DNA of 64,000 nt from Agapanthus africanus (GCA_030015575.1 CM057338.1:310809827-310873826), one strand, 5' to 3'. Positions 24,963 through 36,362 are shown, counted from the stretch's first letter. Numbers and translations are program-made. The notes: generated from the letters alone by a model not told the origin.

Positions 24963-24978
24963 GGCTACCAACAAAACC
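24963..24978 (-). other. D primer-binding region, decayed
   Basis: On the minus strand it reads GGTTTTGTTGGTAGCCC directly inside the 5' LTR. Element E has GTTTTGTTGGTATCAGAGCC at the same place, so this is the same iMet primer site with a small deletion. Confidence 0.65.
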
Positions 24979-27900
24979 TGTCACGTCCCGCTTCCCAGTA
25001 GACGGAAGCAGTGACGTGGCAAACCCGAGACGTATTTATTTCGATAACGTCATTTCCCGGAATAAATACGCTAAGCATAAAATAAGCAATATAAAATGAC
25101 AAGAAAATTAACATGACTTTAAAACATCAACAATTTTATTTACATTCAACTTGATTCATTTACAATACATGATTTTAGCCGGAAAAAATACAAGGATGGA
25201 AATGCCTAAACAGGTGGCATACATAAACTGAGAAAAGGTAACTGGTCTAGGCCTGGGACTCGGTCTGATCATGCTCTTCCTCTGAGATGTCTACCTCTTC
25301 AGTCTCCATAGTATCTGACGAACATTCCAAGAAAACAGAGAAGTTTGCCCATCAGTGAACTTTCACTCGGTAAGTCCCTAAGAAATGAAATGAAGTATAA
25401 AGTGTAATGATAAAGGAAAATGTATAACATGACAAGTGAGTATGAAGTATGTTGTGTCAGCATATCGTTTAATGTAAACATGGCAAGTTTATTTAGCATG
25501 CATTTCTATCGTAATATATGTGAACAAGTATGATAAGTAGGTAAACATGACAGTATATCATGAGCATGGCAAACAATTATAACATGGCCGTGTAGTATAG
25601 GTATGGTGAACATGCAGTGAATGTAAGTGTCTTAACAGTCTCTACTTAGGTATACAAATTTAACGTAAGTTCAAGGGTGAATGTCAATCAATTTCAAGAG
25701 TGTTCTCGAGCCCAACAGGCTGTAATCTAGGGGTAAGGAACCACGGGCCCGAATCATGTGTTAGTAATAGGACTTCGGCCGTCGTCAAAGTATACCAAAC
25801 TCAACAGGCTGTAATCCAGGAGTAAGGAAACACAGGCTCTCATGATAGCTTGCTTGTGTTAATAGACATGGATTCATGATCTAGTAGGACTCCTGAAATT
25901 TCGTTGGATTCACACAAAAACTACCCCAGCACCCCGTATATGCTAAGTTACGGCTAGAAATTACCAGCCTTGCTCGAATCCATGGATACATCAGTTTGTA
26001 AGATAGAGTTCATGTATATATCAAGTATTCATGTCAAGTATTCTTGAATTCATGTCAAGTTGTATTCATAGTTCGAGTCAAGTCAAGTCAAGCATTCAGG
26101 TTTGATATATGTGTTTGAATTAAGGTATTTAGGTTCATATTCAAGTATGCATGCTAGATTTTGGGTTCATGTTTGAATTGGAGACATGAGTTTGGATTCA
26201 AGTTCATGATCAAGTATTCATATTTGGTTTTAGATTCAGTTTTAAGTTTGGATTTAGACATGAGTTAGACTCGGACTTGAGTCAGACATTTTAAACTGAT
26301 TTAGATCTTGAATTAGGTTCAGGAGTTACCGGTAACTGCTGCATATAGACGGTAGGATTTGTGTCTTTTTCCAAGACAATTACCATTGATAACACCGTTA
26401 AATTTTCTACCTTAAATAGGCAAGCACTCACTTTCTTCGGCTCCCTGGGGCTCAAGAGAATTGATCCCGCTTAAACCTATATTTACTAAAGTTTTTAAAT
26501 GTAATTTTATATAACTCGAGAGAGTTTTATGAAAAATATTTTTAATATATAGTTTCAAAATAATATTAAGAAATTATTTATATTATTTAGGGTTTTCATG
26601 GATGTGAATTTTAAGGGTTTGAGGTATTTTAGTGATAATTACCTTAACTTGAATAGTTCATGCTATTTTATTGTAAAACTTGCACTGCATTAGCATCTTG
26701 ATAGTATTTTGATGAAACTTGTGAACTTTCAACTTTTAGAAAAAAAAATGTAAGTTTGTTGAATTTTGAAAATATATGGATTTGTAATATTTATATAATT
26801 ATAAAAATTAAATTTTATTAAAGTAGAAAAATACGTTTTTCTTAAAAACCGTATTTAAAACCTTTCGAGATCGAATGCTCCATGAAGAGGTCTGCATCAC
26901 ACTCTACTAGCACAAAGATGTGCAATAATCCACACCATCCAATAGCGGGTCCCCTAAAAAGAGTTGTAAAGGCATATTTGTAAAGGGTTTTGAAATACAA
27001 TTCAAAAGAAAACCGTTTTTTATAGTAGATGGTATTTTAATGAAATATATTGTAATCGCCAAAAATATACATTCAAAGAGTATCGTGCAATGGAACCATA
27101 TGTGTTTGTGAGGGGTGGGTCATTACCCCATGAAGTTTTCTAAAAGTATGTTTAAACGAAGGAATATAAGATGACATGTCTAAAATTCATGGTATTTTAA
27201 TGTAAAAGTTAAATTAAAGTTATGTTTCATGATTTTTTTGAGTGAAAGTTGATTCTAAATATTAGTTTTATGTTAACAAGGTGTAGAAATATGAATGAGA
27301 AATACTTAAGAAAAAGTGTAATTTCTTGGGTTTAAAATAAAATGTCAGTATTAACTCCACTTACGGACATGATTTGAAAAAAAAAAGATTTTTAAAGAGG
27401 AAGAAGAGAGATTAGAAGGGACTTATCGCTTGATTTTGTTAAGAAGAGGAAGAAGAAGAGAGGGAAAGCTTTGGGATGCCGAGGGAAAGCTTTGGGATCG
27501 GCTTCGATCTTCGCCGGAAGTTGCTTGTTTGCTAACTCTACTTTACTTCACTTGCACCTAGGAACTTTTGAGAGAATTTTAGCTAGAATTTTCGGAATGA
27601 AGATAGGCTAGGACATGGGGTAGTATTTATAGTGTGAAATTAGAGTTTGGGAATTAAAAAGATGAATTAAAATGCATTAAATTGAGGATAAATGGAGAAT
27701 TGAAAGGTCTCTGTTTGATTACAGAGCAATCAAACAGTGCAGAGGAGTTAGGGGTGGGGGAAGGGTCAAGTGTGCAAAGCACGGGCACCATTGGCGACGG
27801 GGGGACCATCGGCGCCGGCCCAATCAAGGGTTCTGCCGGTTGATTTAGCGAGTGGAGTCGTCGGATTTGAGCCATGTGTTCACGCCAGTATATACAACAA

Positions 27901-28186
27901 TGTGCACATGTTTATTTCTTCAAACTTTTCATTTTTATGTACATTGCACGTGTAAACTTTTGGGCTTCCAAAAAGTTTAAAAAGAAAATCAGAAAAAAAT
28001 TAATGTGTCTGATAGGATTCGAACACAGGGGCTACGTCACAGCAGTGCAAAGCTTTACCAGTAAGCTACAAGCTTGTTTCTTGCTGTTCTTAAATAAGAT
28101 ATACTTATAACTTGTACTCAGGCTTGTAAACTCCTTTCTATACATTAAAAAGAAAAATTTTGTACAGAACATTTAGAGTCGTTATA
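24979..28186 (-). repeat. D 5' LTR
   Basis: This 3.2-kb LTR begins TGTCACGTCCCGC on the plus strand (minus-strand end GCGGGACGTGACA, shared with E). Its far end has drifted to TATAACGACTC. It includes a run of sequence built from CAAGT/TTCA-like units at 25980-26290 and a tRNA-like module near the right end. No coding frame is visible. Confidence 0.85.
28000..28072 (-). other. tRNA-like Pol III module in D 5' LTR
   Basis: On the minus strand: TAGCTTACTGG (28068-28058), GTTCGAATCC (28024-28015) and then seven T (27999-27993). The D arm is perfect (GCTT, ACTGGTA, AAGC). The same module in D's 3' LTR has the perfect T arm instead, so the common ancestor was more tRNA-like than either copy. Confidence 0.6.
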
Positions 28187-28760
28187 AGTAACACGCGTGG
28201 GGCGTGCAGATTCTAGCTTAAAAATTGATAATGTATTTGGTCGCGGTTATAACCGTGACCAAATAATATATGGTCACAGTTACAACTGTGGCCATAGGAT
28301 ATAGTATCGGTTACCTACTAGTAGCAGATAACCTCCACTATGGTTTTCCCTTATGGTCACAGTTTAAACCGTAACCATAGGGACTATATAATCACGGTTA
28401 CCTACTATAGCAGGTATTCTATATTACGCTTTAATCTTTTGATCACGGTTATAACCGTGACCATATATCACCTATGGTCACGGTTTAAACCGTGAACATA
28501 AATTGGTCACGGTCTTAACCGTGACTATATATGTGGGCACCACACATGTTTTACTTAGTTCTTTGAACCGTTTTTGGTAACGCCACGTATATGGTCACGG
28601 TGTTAACCGTGACTTAAAAAACATATGGTCACGGTTACGGGAGTGACTAAGGTTCTCGTGACGGGATTTTAGAAGACATTTGTTTCACGATTTTAACCGT
28701 GGCCATATATATCTGTGGTCACGGTTAAAACCATAACCAAATCCGCACTCTGTATTAGTG
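28187..28760. mobile_element. Element K: terminal fragment of a CACTA (En/Spm) transposon
   Basis: An array of inverted units of the type GGTCACGGTT-TAACCGTGACC fills 28229-28735, which is typical of CACTA subterminal repeats bound by the transposase. The right end reads TAGTG at 28756-28760, so the inverted complement starts CACTA. Element J (59895 on) has a similar array with GGTAACGGTT units. The rest of K lies beyond D and should be left of the window. Confidence 0.72.
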
Positions 28761-29153
28761 TAGCCCATAAGCCTAATCCATGCATACAACACACACAAAC
28801 ACATAACATCAAAGCTTTCTTCTTTTTCTTCTTCTTTAACCTGCGTCCATCCACCCCCATCTCGTCCTCCGACCATCTTATACCTCCATCTCCTCTACCT
28901 GCTCCTCTTTTCTCCATCCTCAACCCTAACTTCTTTCTTCTTCATTCTTATCCATCTTCTTCCGTTTGTCTCCACCTCCTTCCCAACCAACTGCTCTATC
29001 TCCTCTACCTTTTCCCTAGCAAATTAATCCAAATCTCCAAACCTAATTCAGATGGTCAACACCATAAAAAAAGGGATTTATGTAATTATTTTAAGCACGA
29101 TTAATGATTTTAGATTCCAAGCAAAGTCTCTTAGCTTTTCACCACTGTCCATT
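28761..29153. other. Spacer between CACTA elements
   Basis: This is 393 bp with a pyrimidine-rich tract at 28810-29000 and a CA-rich start. A plus-strand frame (28715-29104) begins inside K and is low-complexity. I see no gene. Confidence 0.5.
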
Positions 29154-29665
29154 CACTACTACAATAATGGGTTGCCCCTATGAATTTAACCATAGAGGCA
29201 AACTACTGCCCCTACGGATATGTCCGTAAGGACATAAAATTCCCTCGTAGGGGCAAAAGCCGCAGGTGCAAGTCTTCGCCCTGAACATACCCCTACGGAG
29301 TAATAATTGCCCCTACGCCTTACTCCGTAGGAACATATATCCCTACGAATTACTCCGTAGGGACAAAATATTTATTTAATTTATTGGTTTATAAAATAAA
29401 ATACTTTCCCCTACGGATTTATCCGTAGGGCCTGATACTTACCCCTACGGATCTATCCGTAGGTCCAGATATATACCCCTACAGATTAATCCGTAGGGAC
29501 AAGTTTTACCCCTGTTACCGAGTCCATAGGGACAAAATATCAAGTAACCTGATATTTTATCCCTACGGCTAACTGTGTAGGGTCAAACCTTACACCTACA
29601 GATTAATCCATAGGTGCAATAGATGGCCCTACGGATTAATCCGTAGGGACAAAATATCAGGGGGT
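29154..29665. repeat. H subterminal palindrome array (left end)
   Basis: More than ten copies of CCCTACGG-nnnn-CCGTAGGG palindromes (best form CCTACGGATTAATCCGTAGG) are spaced about 40 bp apart. They resemble the subterminal transposase-binding sites of CACTA elements. The right end (34000-34161) has only about three, so the ends are strongly asymmetric. Confidence 0.85.
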
Positions 29666-29922
29666 TTTTTTAAAAAGGGCTTCCTGTTTTTTCCCCACCC
29701 TGTGCACAATAATATATACATCATATAACCAAATACAGAAATATTCATAATCAATATCTCACGCATAATATATAAAAGAAATAAACAAACAGAATACGAT
29801 ATCAATCTAAATCATCGTGAACAAGCAAACAACACCAATATCGTCCAAAATATATACAATATGTATCATATATGTACATACATCCTCAAAATATAAAAAA
29901 AGCTACACTAGCTCGGTCCAGC

Positions 29923-30900
29923 TCATCCACCTCTGATAAACGCCGCAATCTGGCGCATCTGCTCCTCGGTGCAGGCTTGAGTCGTCAAAAACTCGTCTAA
30001 TGAAGGAGCGAACAATGCGGGGGTCTGAGAAAGCTGTGGAGCTACAGGAGTGGTCTGCGCAACCGCAGCCGAGGTTGTGGCTTGCGGAGCCGCGGCCGAA
30101 GGAGATGCATGTAGAGCCACAGCCGAAGTAGCATGTCCCATCTGTTAAATTTTATGTGTAATAAACAAGTAAGAACGGTGTATTAGATTTTAATCGAATT
30201 CGTATCATTATCAGATTATTGTGAAACCCTAATCGAAGAATACTTAAAGACTTAGACCTCATTTGGGTATCTAGTTTGGAAAACCGTAGTTTATTTTAAT
30301 TAGAGAATTTTATATAAGTATGAATAATCAAAGCAAAGTCTACAACTAAATAAGCTCAGGCTACTAATATTGCATATGTACTATCTATAATATGATATAA
30401 TATTTTACTATTAAGTAGTATACATACCAACATCTCCTTCAACTCCTCGACGATGGTCTTCAAGACGGCAATATTATGCTCTAGATGTCGCTCACATGGG
30501 GTAGGGAAAGTAACCGCCGGAGTGGAGTCCAATCTCATATGGTCCCTGCTAGGACCCAGCCACGGCCTCTCTCCCAACCTCCGTGGTGCCCTCCGTGTAC
30601 GGCGTCTAGAACTGGGGTCAGTAGCATCAGATCGGTTTGTCCCGTAAAATCGATCCCCGATGCCTCCGCCTGCTCCACCACCCGCTCCTACAACCATATT
30701 AACCATTAAAATATAAGTATATCATTTAAATTTGAACTTTTCAAAACAAAAATATCAAACCCGTTAGAATAAATATTAACACTTACGCAATACTCCTGGG
30801 TAGAGGTGTCGGGGAATCGAAGCTCGCCCATGGCGGGATCTGTCGAAGTGTCGTGGACGGCAAGATACGCGATCAGCACGCTCTGTGTACCACCCTGCGC
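29923..30900 (-). pseudogene. H second gene, En/Spm-type (Transposase_24-like) relic
   Basis: Minus-strand pieces at 30895-30800, 30706-30356 and 30141-29923 probably represent exons of the second CACTA gene. The first contains VLIAYLAVHDTS, the second an Arg-rich stretch and a possible coiled segment ending EELKEMLV, and the third is Ala/Pro-rich ending MRQIAAFIRGG. GT/AG-like borders exist, but I cannot prove the joins. The proteins of this family accompany TNP2 and are thought to bind the element's ends. The assignment rests on position and on similarity in layout to element J. Confidence 0.5.
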
Positions 30901-30962
30901 TAGGGTCTGAGCTCTCTATAATTCGCCAAAACTTTACATATATTATAAAATAACTCTTAATA

Positions 30963-32130
30963 TTACATTATATCAAAATAGATCATTACAACGGGCCATG
31001 TGCTATGGCTTCTAGCCATAAAGTAGGATTGATCCATAGCCAACCAAGACGACAAATTATAAACTGTCATTACAACGGGCCATATGATGTGGCTTCCAGC
31101 CATATAGTTGAATGGGCAAAAACCATCAATAGCGATTCCGAGCCTGACATTGCGAGAATCACTACTAAATATTTCGTGCCTCCTATCCAAATCCTTCCAT
31201 GCCGGTGAATCTCTTGGATGACTCATTTTTCCATCTTCACTTGGAACAACACGGTGATGTCAAATCATTGCCTCGGCTTTTTTCTTGCACCTAAATAGCC
31301 TCTGCAGCCTCTGTGTTATGGAAAAATATCGTGCTATCTTGACAGATATATCAGACTTCTTATCAAATTCTTTCAGCTTATACCTGGCCTCTCCGCATGT
31401 TGAACACTGTTTCAAATCTGAATTCTATTTCCGGTACAACACGCAATTTTTAGGACATGCATGAATCTTCTCACACTTCAAACCCAAATCAGACATCATC
31501 TTCTGGGTTTCGTACCAGCTATCGGGCACGTTATTTCCCAGGGGCACAGAATCTTTCAGGAACTTCAGAAATATCGTGAATGAATCGTTGCTCCATCCAT
31601 TTAGGCACTTAATCTGGAAAAGTTGGACGAACCATATAGGGTGGAATACTTTGCATTCTCATAAATTAGTTTGCTAACATTATTCATGAACTTTTCATAC
31701 TTATCCGCACGCGGTCCTTAGCCGGAAGGAATATCATTTTCGGTAGGAATACTATCACCTAAGGCAGCCTCAACCATATCCTCCATTTCTTCTCCTGGAA
31801 AAAAGTTATTGTTTCTTCTTCTTCTGCCGCATTACCGTCTTCTCCTTCTTCTTCTGCCACATTACCGTCTTCTTCTTGTCCTTCCCCATGATATATCCAA
31901 GTTGCATAAAATCTAGTAAAACCATGTTTAACGATATGAAACTCTACGATTTCTATCTTCTGCCAGAATTTATTCTCACATCTATCGTACGGGCAGAGAA
32001 TCTTCTCGAACACGATTTTATTTTGTGCGCACGCAAATTTAATGAAAGCAGCAACTCTTGCGACAAACTTAGATTGCATACGTTGTTGTCAATCTACGTA
32101 CATCCAGTCCTTAACTCTGATGTACTCATG
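30963..32130 (-). pseudogene. H TNP2 transposase, N-terminal half only
   Basis: In minus-strand order: KDWMYVD (about 32120) and CPYDRCENKFW..HGFTRFYATWIYHGE (32079-31880) form the transposase-associated domain. Frames near 31600-31380 read LGLKCEKIHACPKNC and CSTCGEARYK, and 31226-31030 reads SRNVRLGIAIDGFCPF..WPVVMTVYNLSSW, all TNP2 (Transposase_21) hallmarks. Frameshifts break it, and an acidic EEEG run lies between domains. Beyond YNLSSW, the second half is deleted and an 84-bp-period duplication (30983-31020, 31067-31104) marks the break. Confidence 0.82.
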
Positions 32131-33084
32131 AACCATATTAGACTGTATAACATATAAATTGTAGGTTATGGTGACTATATTGAGAAATCTAAGAACGGGA
32201 TGGTTACTGACAAAGAAGAAAATCCGTAACGGCAAGTTTTTCGTTGAAAAGAATAAATTATCGATAAACAAAATTAGATTTGAAGATACTCAAGTATGAG
32301 TTGTATTCTGTGTATATGTGTTTCAATTTATGATTTCGCTTAGGTGTCGGGTTGTCAGTATGTATGTGCTTTATTTGTGCATTTGTTGTGTATTCGTGTT
32401 GTATGTGTGTGTTTCGGCTGTCGGGGGTAAGGCTTATATCTCATTAAGAATGTATAGAGCAGACACTCATTCGCTTGTGATTTCATCCGTTTCGACTAAA
32501 TTTCGGCAGCACCTCCCCGCTGTTCTCCGAGTACACTGTAATAGAATAGATAATCATTTCAATGCTGTGAAACAACGTTGAAATGAACATCTAATCTATC
32601 TTTGTACATGGAGAACCGGCGGAAAAGTACCAAAAAAATAACTCGAAACGAATAAAAACACAAGAGAATGCAAGTGTTTGCTATATACATTCCTAACTTG
32701 TCCACACTGGACAAATCTATGGTTATCATACGATTGAATCTTCTCGTCATATAGACTACACGACGGTTATTAGTACCGAACTATACCGTCCGATATTTAA
32801 CAACTTTCGTATAATTCTATATCACGACGAACATCGAACATATGTTAACCGATAGACGGGGATTAAGTCGCGCTTTGATTTTCACATATGAGTATCGATT
32901 AGAATATGAAAGTTTCATATCATCATCGAGTATCATATACTGGTTTTAACTTGAACATTTAACTTGAATAGGTTTTACGTTTACGTTTCGTTATTAAGGG
33001 TTCGAAGTTTTTAGTTTAAGGTAAATTTTTCTTGCGTTTACGGTAAACTTGTACGCTTACGTTATCATCGAGTATTCTACTGAA
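32131..33084. other. H internal region without recognisable gene
   Basis: This is AT-rich sequence upstream of TNP2 in minus-strand sense. Short frames on both strands have no recognisable motif. It may hold the TNP2 promoter and 5' untranslated part. Confidence 0.4.
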
Positions 33085-33660
33085 GAAACTAATGCACCCT
33101 AAACCCTAACCCAAATTAATCCAAATTAACCATAATCATCATCCTAACTCGAATTATCCCTAATTAACTCAAAATTAATCCAAATTTACCTAATTAACCC
33201 AAATTAACCATATCATCACCCTAACTCAAATTATCCCTAATTAACCCAAATAAACCCTAATCAACACCCTAAAACAAATACACTCTATTTTACCTATTAA
33301 CCCAAATTAACCCTAATTAACTCAAATTATCCCTAAACCCCAACCCTAATTAAGCTAATCCTAATCATCACCCAAACCCCAACCCAAATTAAGCTAACCC
33401 TAATCATCACCCAAACCCCAACCCAAATTAAATCTAACCCAAACCAAAATTAACCCTAATTAATCTAATTAACCCTAACCATAATCATCACCAACTCTAT
33501 TTTACCTAAGTAACCCTAACTAACCCTAACTCTAACCATAAACCGAACCCTAACCCTAAATCGAACCCTAACCCTGCCTAATTAACCCTAACCCTCACCC
33601 TAATCCTAATTAACCTCCAATTAACCCGGAACTAACCTTAATCCTAACCCTAAAATCAAC
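33085..33660. repeat. H degenerate telomere-like tract
   Basis: The tract is built from CCCTAA, ACCCTAATTAA and ACCCAAATTAA-like units on the plus strand. It is related to, but not a perfect array of, the plant telomere unit CCCTAAA. The repeat is clearest near 33500-33600. Confidence 0.75.
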
Positions 33661-34161
33661 AATAACACAAAAAAACATAATTATAAGTTCAAAATGGAAT
33701 TAACTTATCTCAGTTGTAGTTTTGTCGGCGGATGGAGCTCGACAAGATGGAGGAGGCCGGAGATGGAACTCGACAAGACTGTGGTGGCGACAAGATGGCG
33801 ACGAGCGAGAAATTTTTGCGAGACTGTGATGACGGCGGCGGCGGGAAATTTTGGCGACGCGGGGGTGGAGGAGGCGGGTGACGATACTGAGGTGGAGGAG
33901 CGGGTGATCGATCGCGCGGGGGGAAGGGGGGTGGGGGGTTGGTGGGAAAAATTGAGGCAAATGGGAAATTACTGAGCTTTATTTTTTTTTATAAATAACC
34001 CTTTAATACCCCTGCGGATTAATCCGTAGGGCCTTCTTTTGCGACTCCATATGACCAAATAAAAGATTACATTTTAATATTTTATAATTAATCCGTAGGA
34101 CACAAATCGATGGCCCTACGAATTCCAATCTCCGTAGGGACAACCCTTTATTGTAGCAGTG
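33661..34161. other. H GC-rich right part and right terminal region
   Basis: A GC-rich, purine-biased stretch (33694-33975) gives open frames on both strands with simple composition (Gly/Arg/Glu on plus, Pro/His on minus), which I do not regard as coding. From 34000 a few CCGTAGGG palindromes lead to the terminal inverted repeat. Confidence 0.6.
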
Positions 34162-35498
34162 ATTATAGTTTCTTGTAATTTTGCAACCGCCTCGCAGTTA
34201 GACCAAATCTATTGACAGTTTTTGGAAAATAAGCGTTTTCAAAAGTGGAACTTCTCTGCTGCAATTTTTTTTATTCTCTTCTAAACAACGTTTTAACCGA
34301 CGAAGATGATTAGATGGACCCGGATCTGTTCTCTTCTATAGCACAAGAGTGTCTCAATAAAATTCTAAGTAGGGTTTGTCCCGTCCCTCCTCCCATACCA
34401 AAAGACTTTGACTAATTTCCTATATCCCTCTTTCATATATTCTCTCCAAAAGGTTTTAGTTAATTAAACTGAATACCATAAACATATTAATTAATTTAAC
34501 CTAATTTAACCTATAATATATAATATATGAAGAAGAAAAAGAATATTCCGCTAATTGCCATTTTTAGGGAAGGGATGCCTTTCAAATCGATCTACATCCC
34601 TCATCTTATCTTTCCTCAAACCCGCTATAATTTTTTTCCGAAATTTTTTTTTTACTTACCAATCAAGCGGATGCCATCTAGGATACCAGTTGGTGATTGA
34701 TTATGTTAGAATATAATCCAGATCCGTCCAAATCAAGTGGCTCAATCTTTAGATGGTTGTGTTGTTGGTTAGGTGGATCTCTTAGTTAGACTAATAGATT
34801 ATATTTGGAACTAACAGTATATATATTTCCCTGTTGAAATATGAGATAATACTGTTGAACTTACTCAACAATATTAGTCTCTATAAAGAAAACCTAGCGT
34901 ACTTTAATTAAAAAATACAGTGAAACCACAATATCTCCTAGAACGAAACCCTTTGCTCTCCTCATCCCGATCAAATTAGCACCGCTGTGAAGAGTGGAGG
35001 TTTCTCGCTGAAGTTTTAGTGTAGTCATCTCCCGGCCTTCGAAGGAGTGTCGCAAATTCGTGGTGTCGGCAAAACAACAATCCAAGATGTAAGGTATGCC
35101 TAATTTCCGCTACTAGATTGTCATGCTAATCTACCCATGTTCATACCTTTTAGATTAAACACTACACATTGTAAAGATGAGGATAAAAGTATAAGTCCAG
35201 GATTATGATTTTGTCTCCAGCCAACAACCAACACGGTAGCCTACCTGAAATATATAAAATATTTCTCTCTTTTTCCCCTTTGTTTCCGCATTCTCCTTCT
35301 TACTCGGTTTCTCTTCTTTAAGTTTTTTGAAGCTTTGTTCTCTACCTAACAAGTTTCGATTTTAAAATCAAAGTTTGATTCTCAAGCCAATCTTAAATTG
35401 ATCAAACACATCACACGAGTCAAATTCAAATCAAATATTCAGTTTTTAACCAGTGCTGTGAAACTCAGTTAAATACTTATCATTGTTATATCGTGTTC
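34162..35498. other. Unassigned intergenic sequence
   Basis: AT-rich sequence after the H duplication. No ORF with recognisable similarity, tRNA or repeat structure was seen. A small minus frame at 34894-35085 is not supported. Confidence 0.4.
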
Positions 35499-36338
35499 AT
35501 GCCTGATCATGCCTGATGGAGCTCTGGATCTTCTTCAGATGTTGTCTTCTGCCGATCTGCTGACGGCGTAGATGAACGGCTGAGATTGGATTTGAGAGCT
35601 GTCTCCTGAGACGTGTGGATCTCAATGGGTTTGGTTTGGTGAGAAGCCCGAGCTACCTGCAAAGAAGTCCGGGGTGGTTGTACCACCATGGACCCTCCAA
35701 CGATCAAATTAGTCGAGATATTTGGGCAGAGTAGCGGCCTATTAGATAAGAATTGCCTTACCTGAGTCGTCTGAGAGAGAGGTTTATATAGTTGCAGCCA
35801 TGGGCTAGCGGGCACGAGATTCTCGCCGGCCATTACAGACCTGGCGTTGCGCCCGCGAGAATGGCGGGATCCTCCATTAATGACGAGATACGCTCATTAT
35901 TGGGGATGTGACAGCGTAGAACGCGGGATCGTGGGACGACGGATATCTCGTGTTTGGCGAGATTCACGGAACCGTGGCAGAGACGTCTATGATCTGTGTT
36001 CTGGGTCGCCCAATAGAACCGAAGAATTTTAGCTCGGCGGGGGCTCGGAGGCAATCAGGAGGCCGAGGAAGTTCGGTGCCGTAATAGCTAGCTACGAGAC
36101 GAGCTGGGAGGGATGAGAAAGCTCAGCGTGCAGGAGGGCTCGGAGGTGTGCCATCGGTCGTTTACAGGACTCTTCAGGGAATTCTCAGTGGTCGGGTCCA
36201 AACAACGGGAAGATCGTCCGGGAGACACCTCCAATGTGCAGTCCTCGTCCCGTTTCTGTGTACATCAGGACGTGTTTTCTGTCACGTGTCATGATCTTAG
36301 GAGCTCCCACTTATAAATATCATCAAATGCCTGATCAT
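35499..36338. other. GC-rich segment flanked by 12-bp direct repeats
   Basis: The sequence atgcctgatcat occurs at 35499-35510 and 36327-36338. Between them the DNA is much more GC-rich than its surroundings. Minus-strand frames (35833-35507, 36054-35833) abut but show no known domain. The 12-bp copies could be a target duplication of an unrecognised insertion, or chance. A promoter-like module sits at its right end. Confidence 0.4.
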
Positions 36339-36362
36339 CACACACACTCTCTCTCTCTCATG
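36283..36362 (+). promoter_or_regulatory. Promoter-like module: G-box, TATA box, CT-rich leader
   Basis: CACGTG (36283-36288) lies 24 bp before TATAAATA (36312-36319), followed about 30 bp later by a CT run (36347-36359), the usual arrangement of a plant Pol II promoter and 5' leader. The first ATG downstream with an adequate context is at 36463 and opens only 25 codons. No gene follows before copia G. This could be the promoter of a truncated gene or of a retroelement LTR. Confidence 0.45.

Larger units (their letters stand above)
22902..28186 (-). mobile_element. Element D: gag-only gypsy-type LTR retrotransposon
   Basis: Direct repeats 22902-23460 (truncated by A) and about 27640-28186 (the end of the full 3.2-kb LTR 24979-28186) flank a short interior of 1.5 kb. 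The interior holds gag only: no reverse transcriptase, RNase H or integrase motif is found before the polypurine region at 23461. This fits the TR-GAG class of non-autonomous elements. Orientation is minus, from the gag frames and the remnant primer site at 24963-24978. D lies in the end of CACTA element K. Confidence 0.85.
29154..34161 (-). mobile_element. Element H: CACTA (En/Spm) DNA transposon, internally deleted
   Basis: The left end CACTACTACAATAATGGG and the inverted right end CACTGCTACAATAAAGGG form terminal inverted repeats of about 28 bp. Both flanks carry att (29151-29153 and 34162-34164), the 3-bp duplication typical of the superfamily. Inside, in minus-strand sense: a GC-rich 5' part, a telomere-like tract, a transposase-associated domain, half of TNP2, then a second En/Spm-type gene and a dense palindrome array at the left end. 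All frames are broken. TNP2 lacks its catalytic second half, so H is non-autonomous. Confidence 0.93.

Noticed and set aside
28715..29104. Plus-strand frame of 129 codons
   Set aside because: It begins inside the CACTA end K, runs through a pyrimidine tract giving poly-Phe and Ser/Pro/Leu, and has no motif.
33694..33975. Gly/Arg/Glu-rich frame in H
   Set aside because: Simple GC-rich, purine-biased sequence open on both strands, with no recognisable domain.
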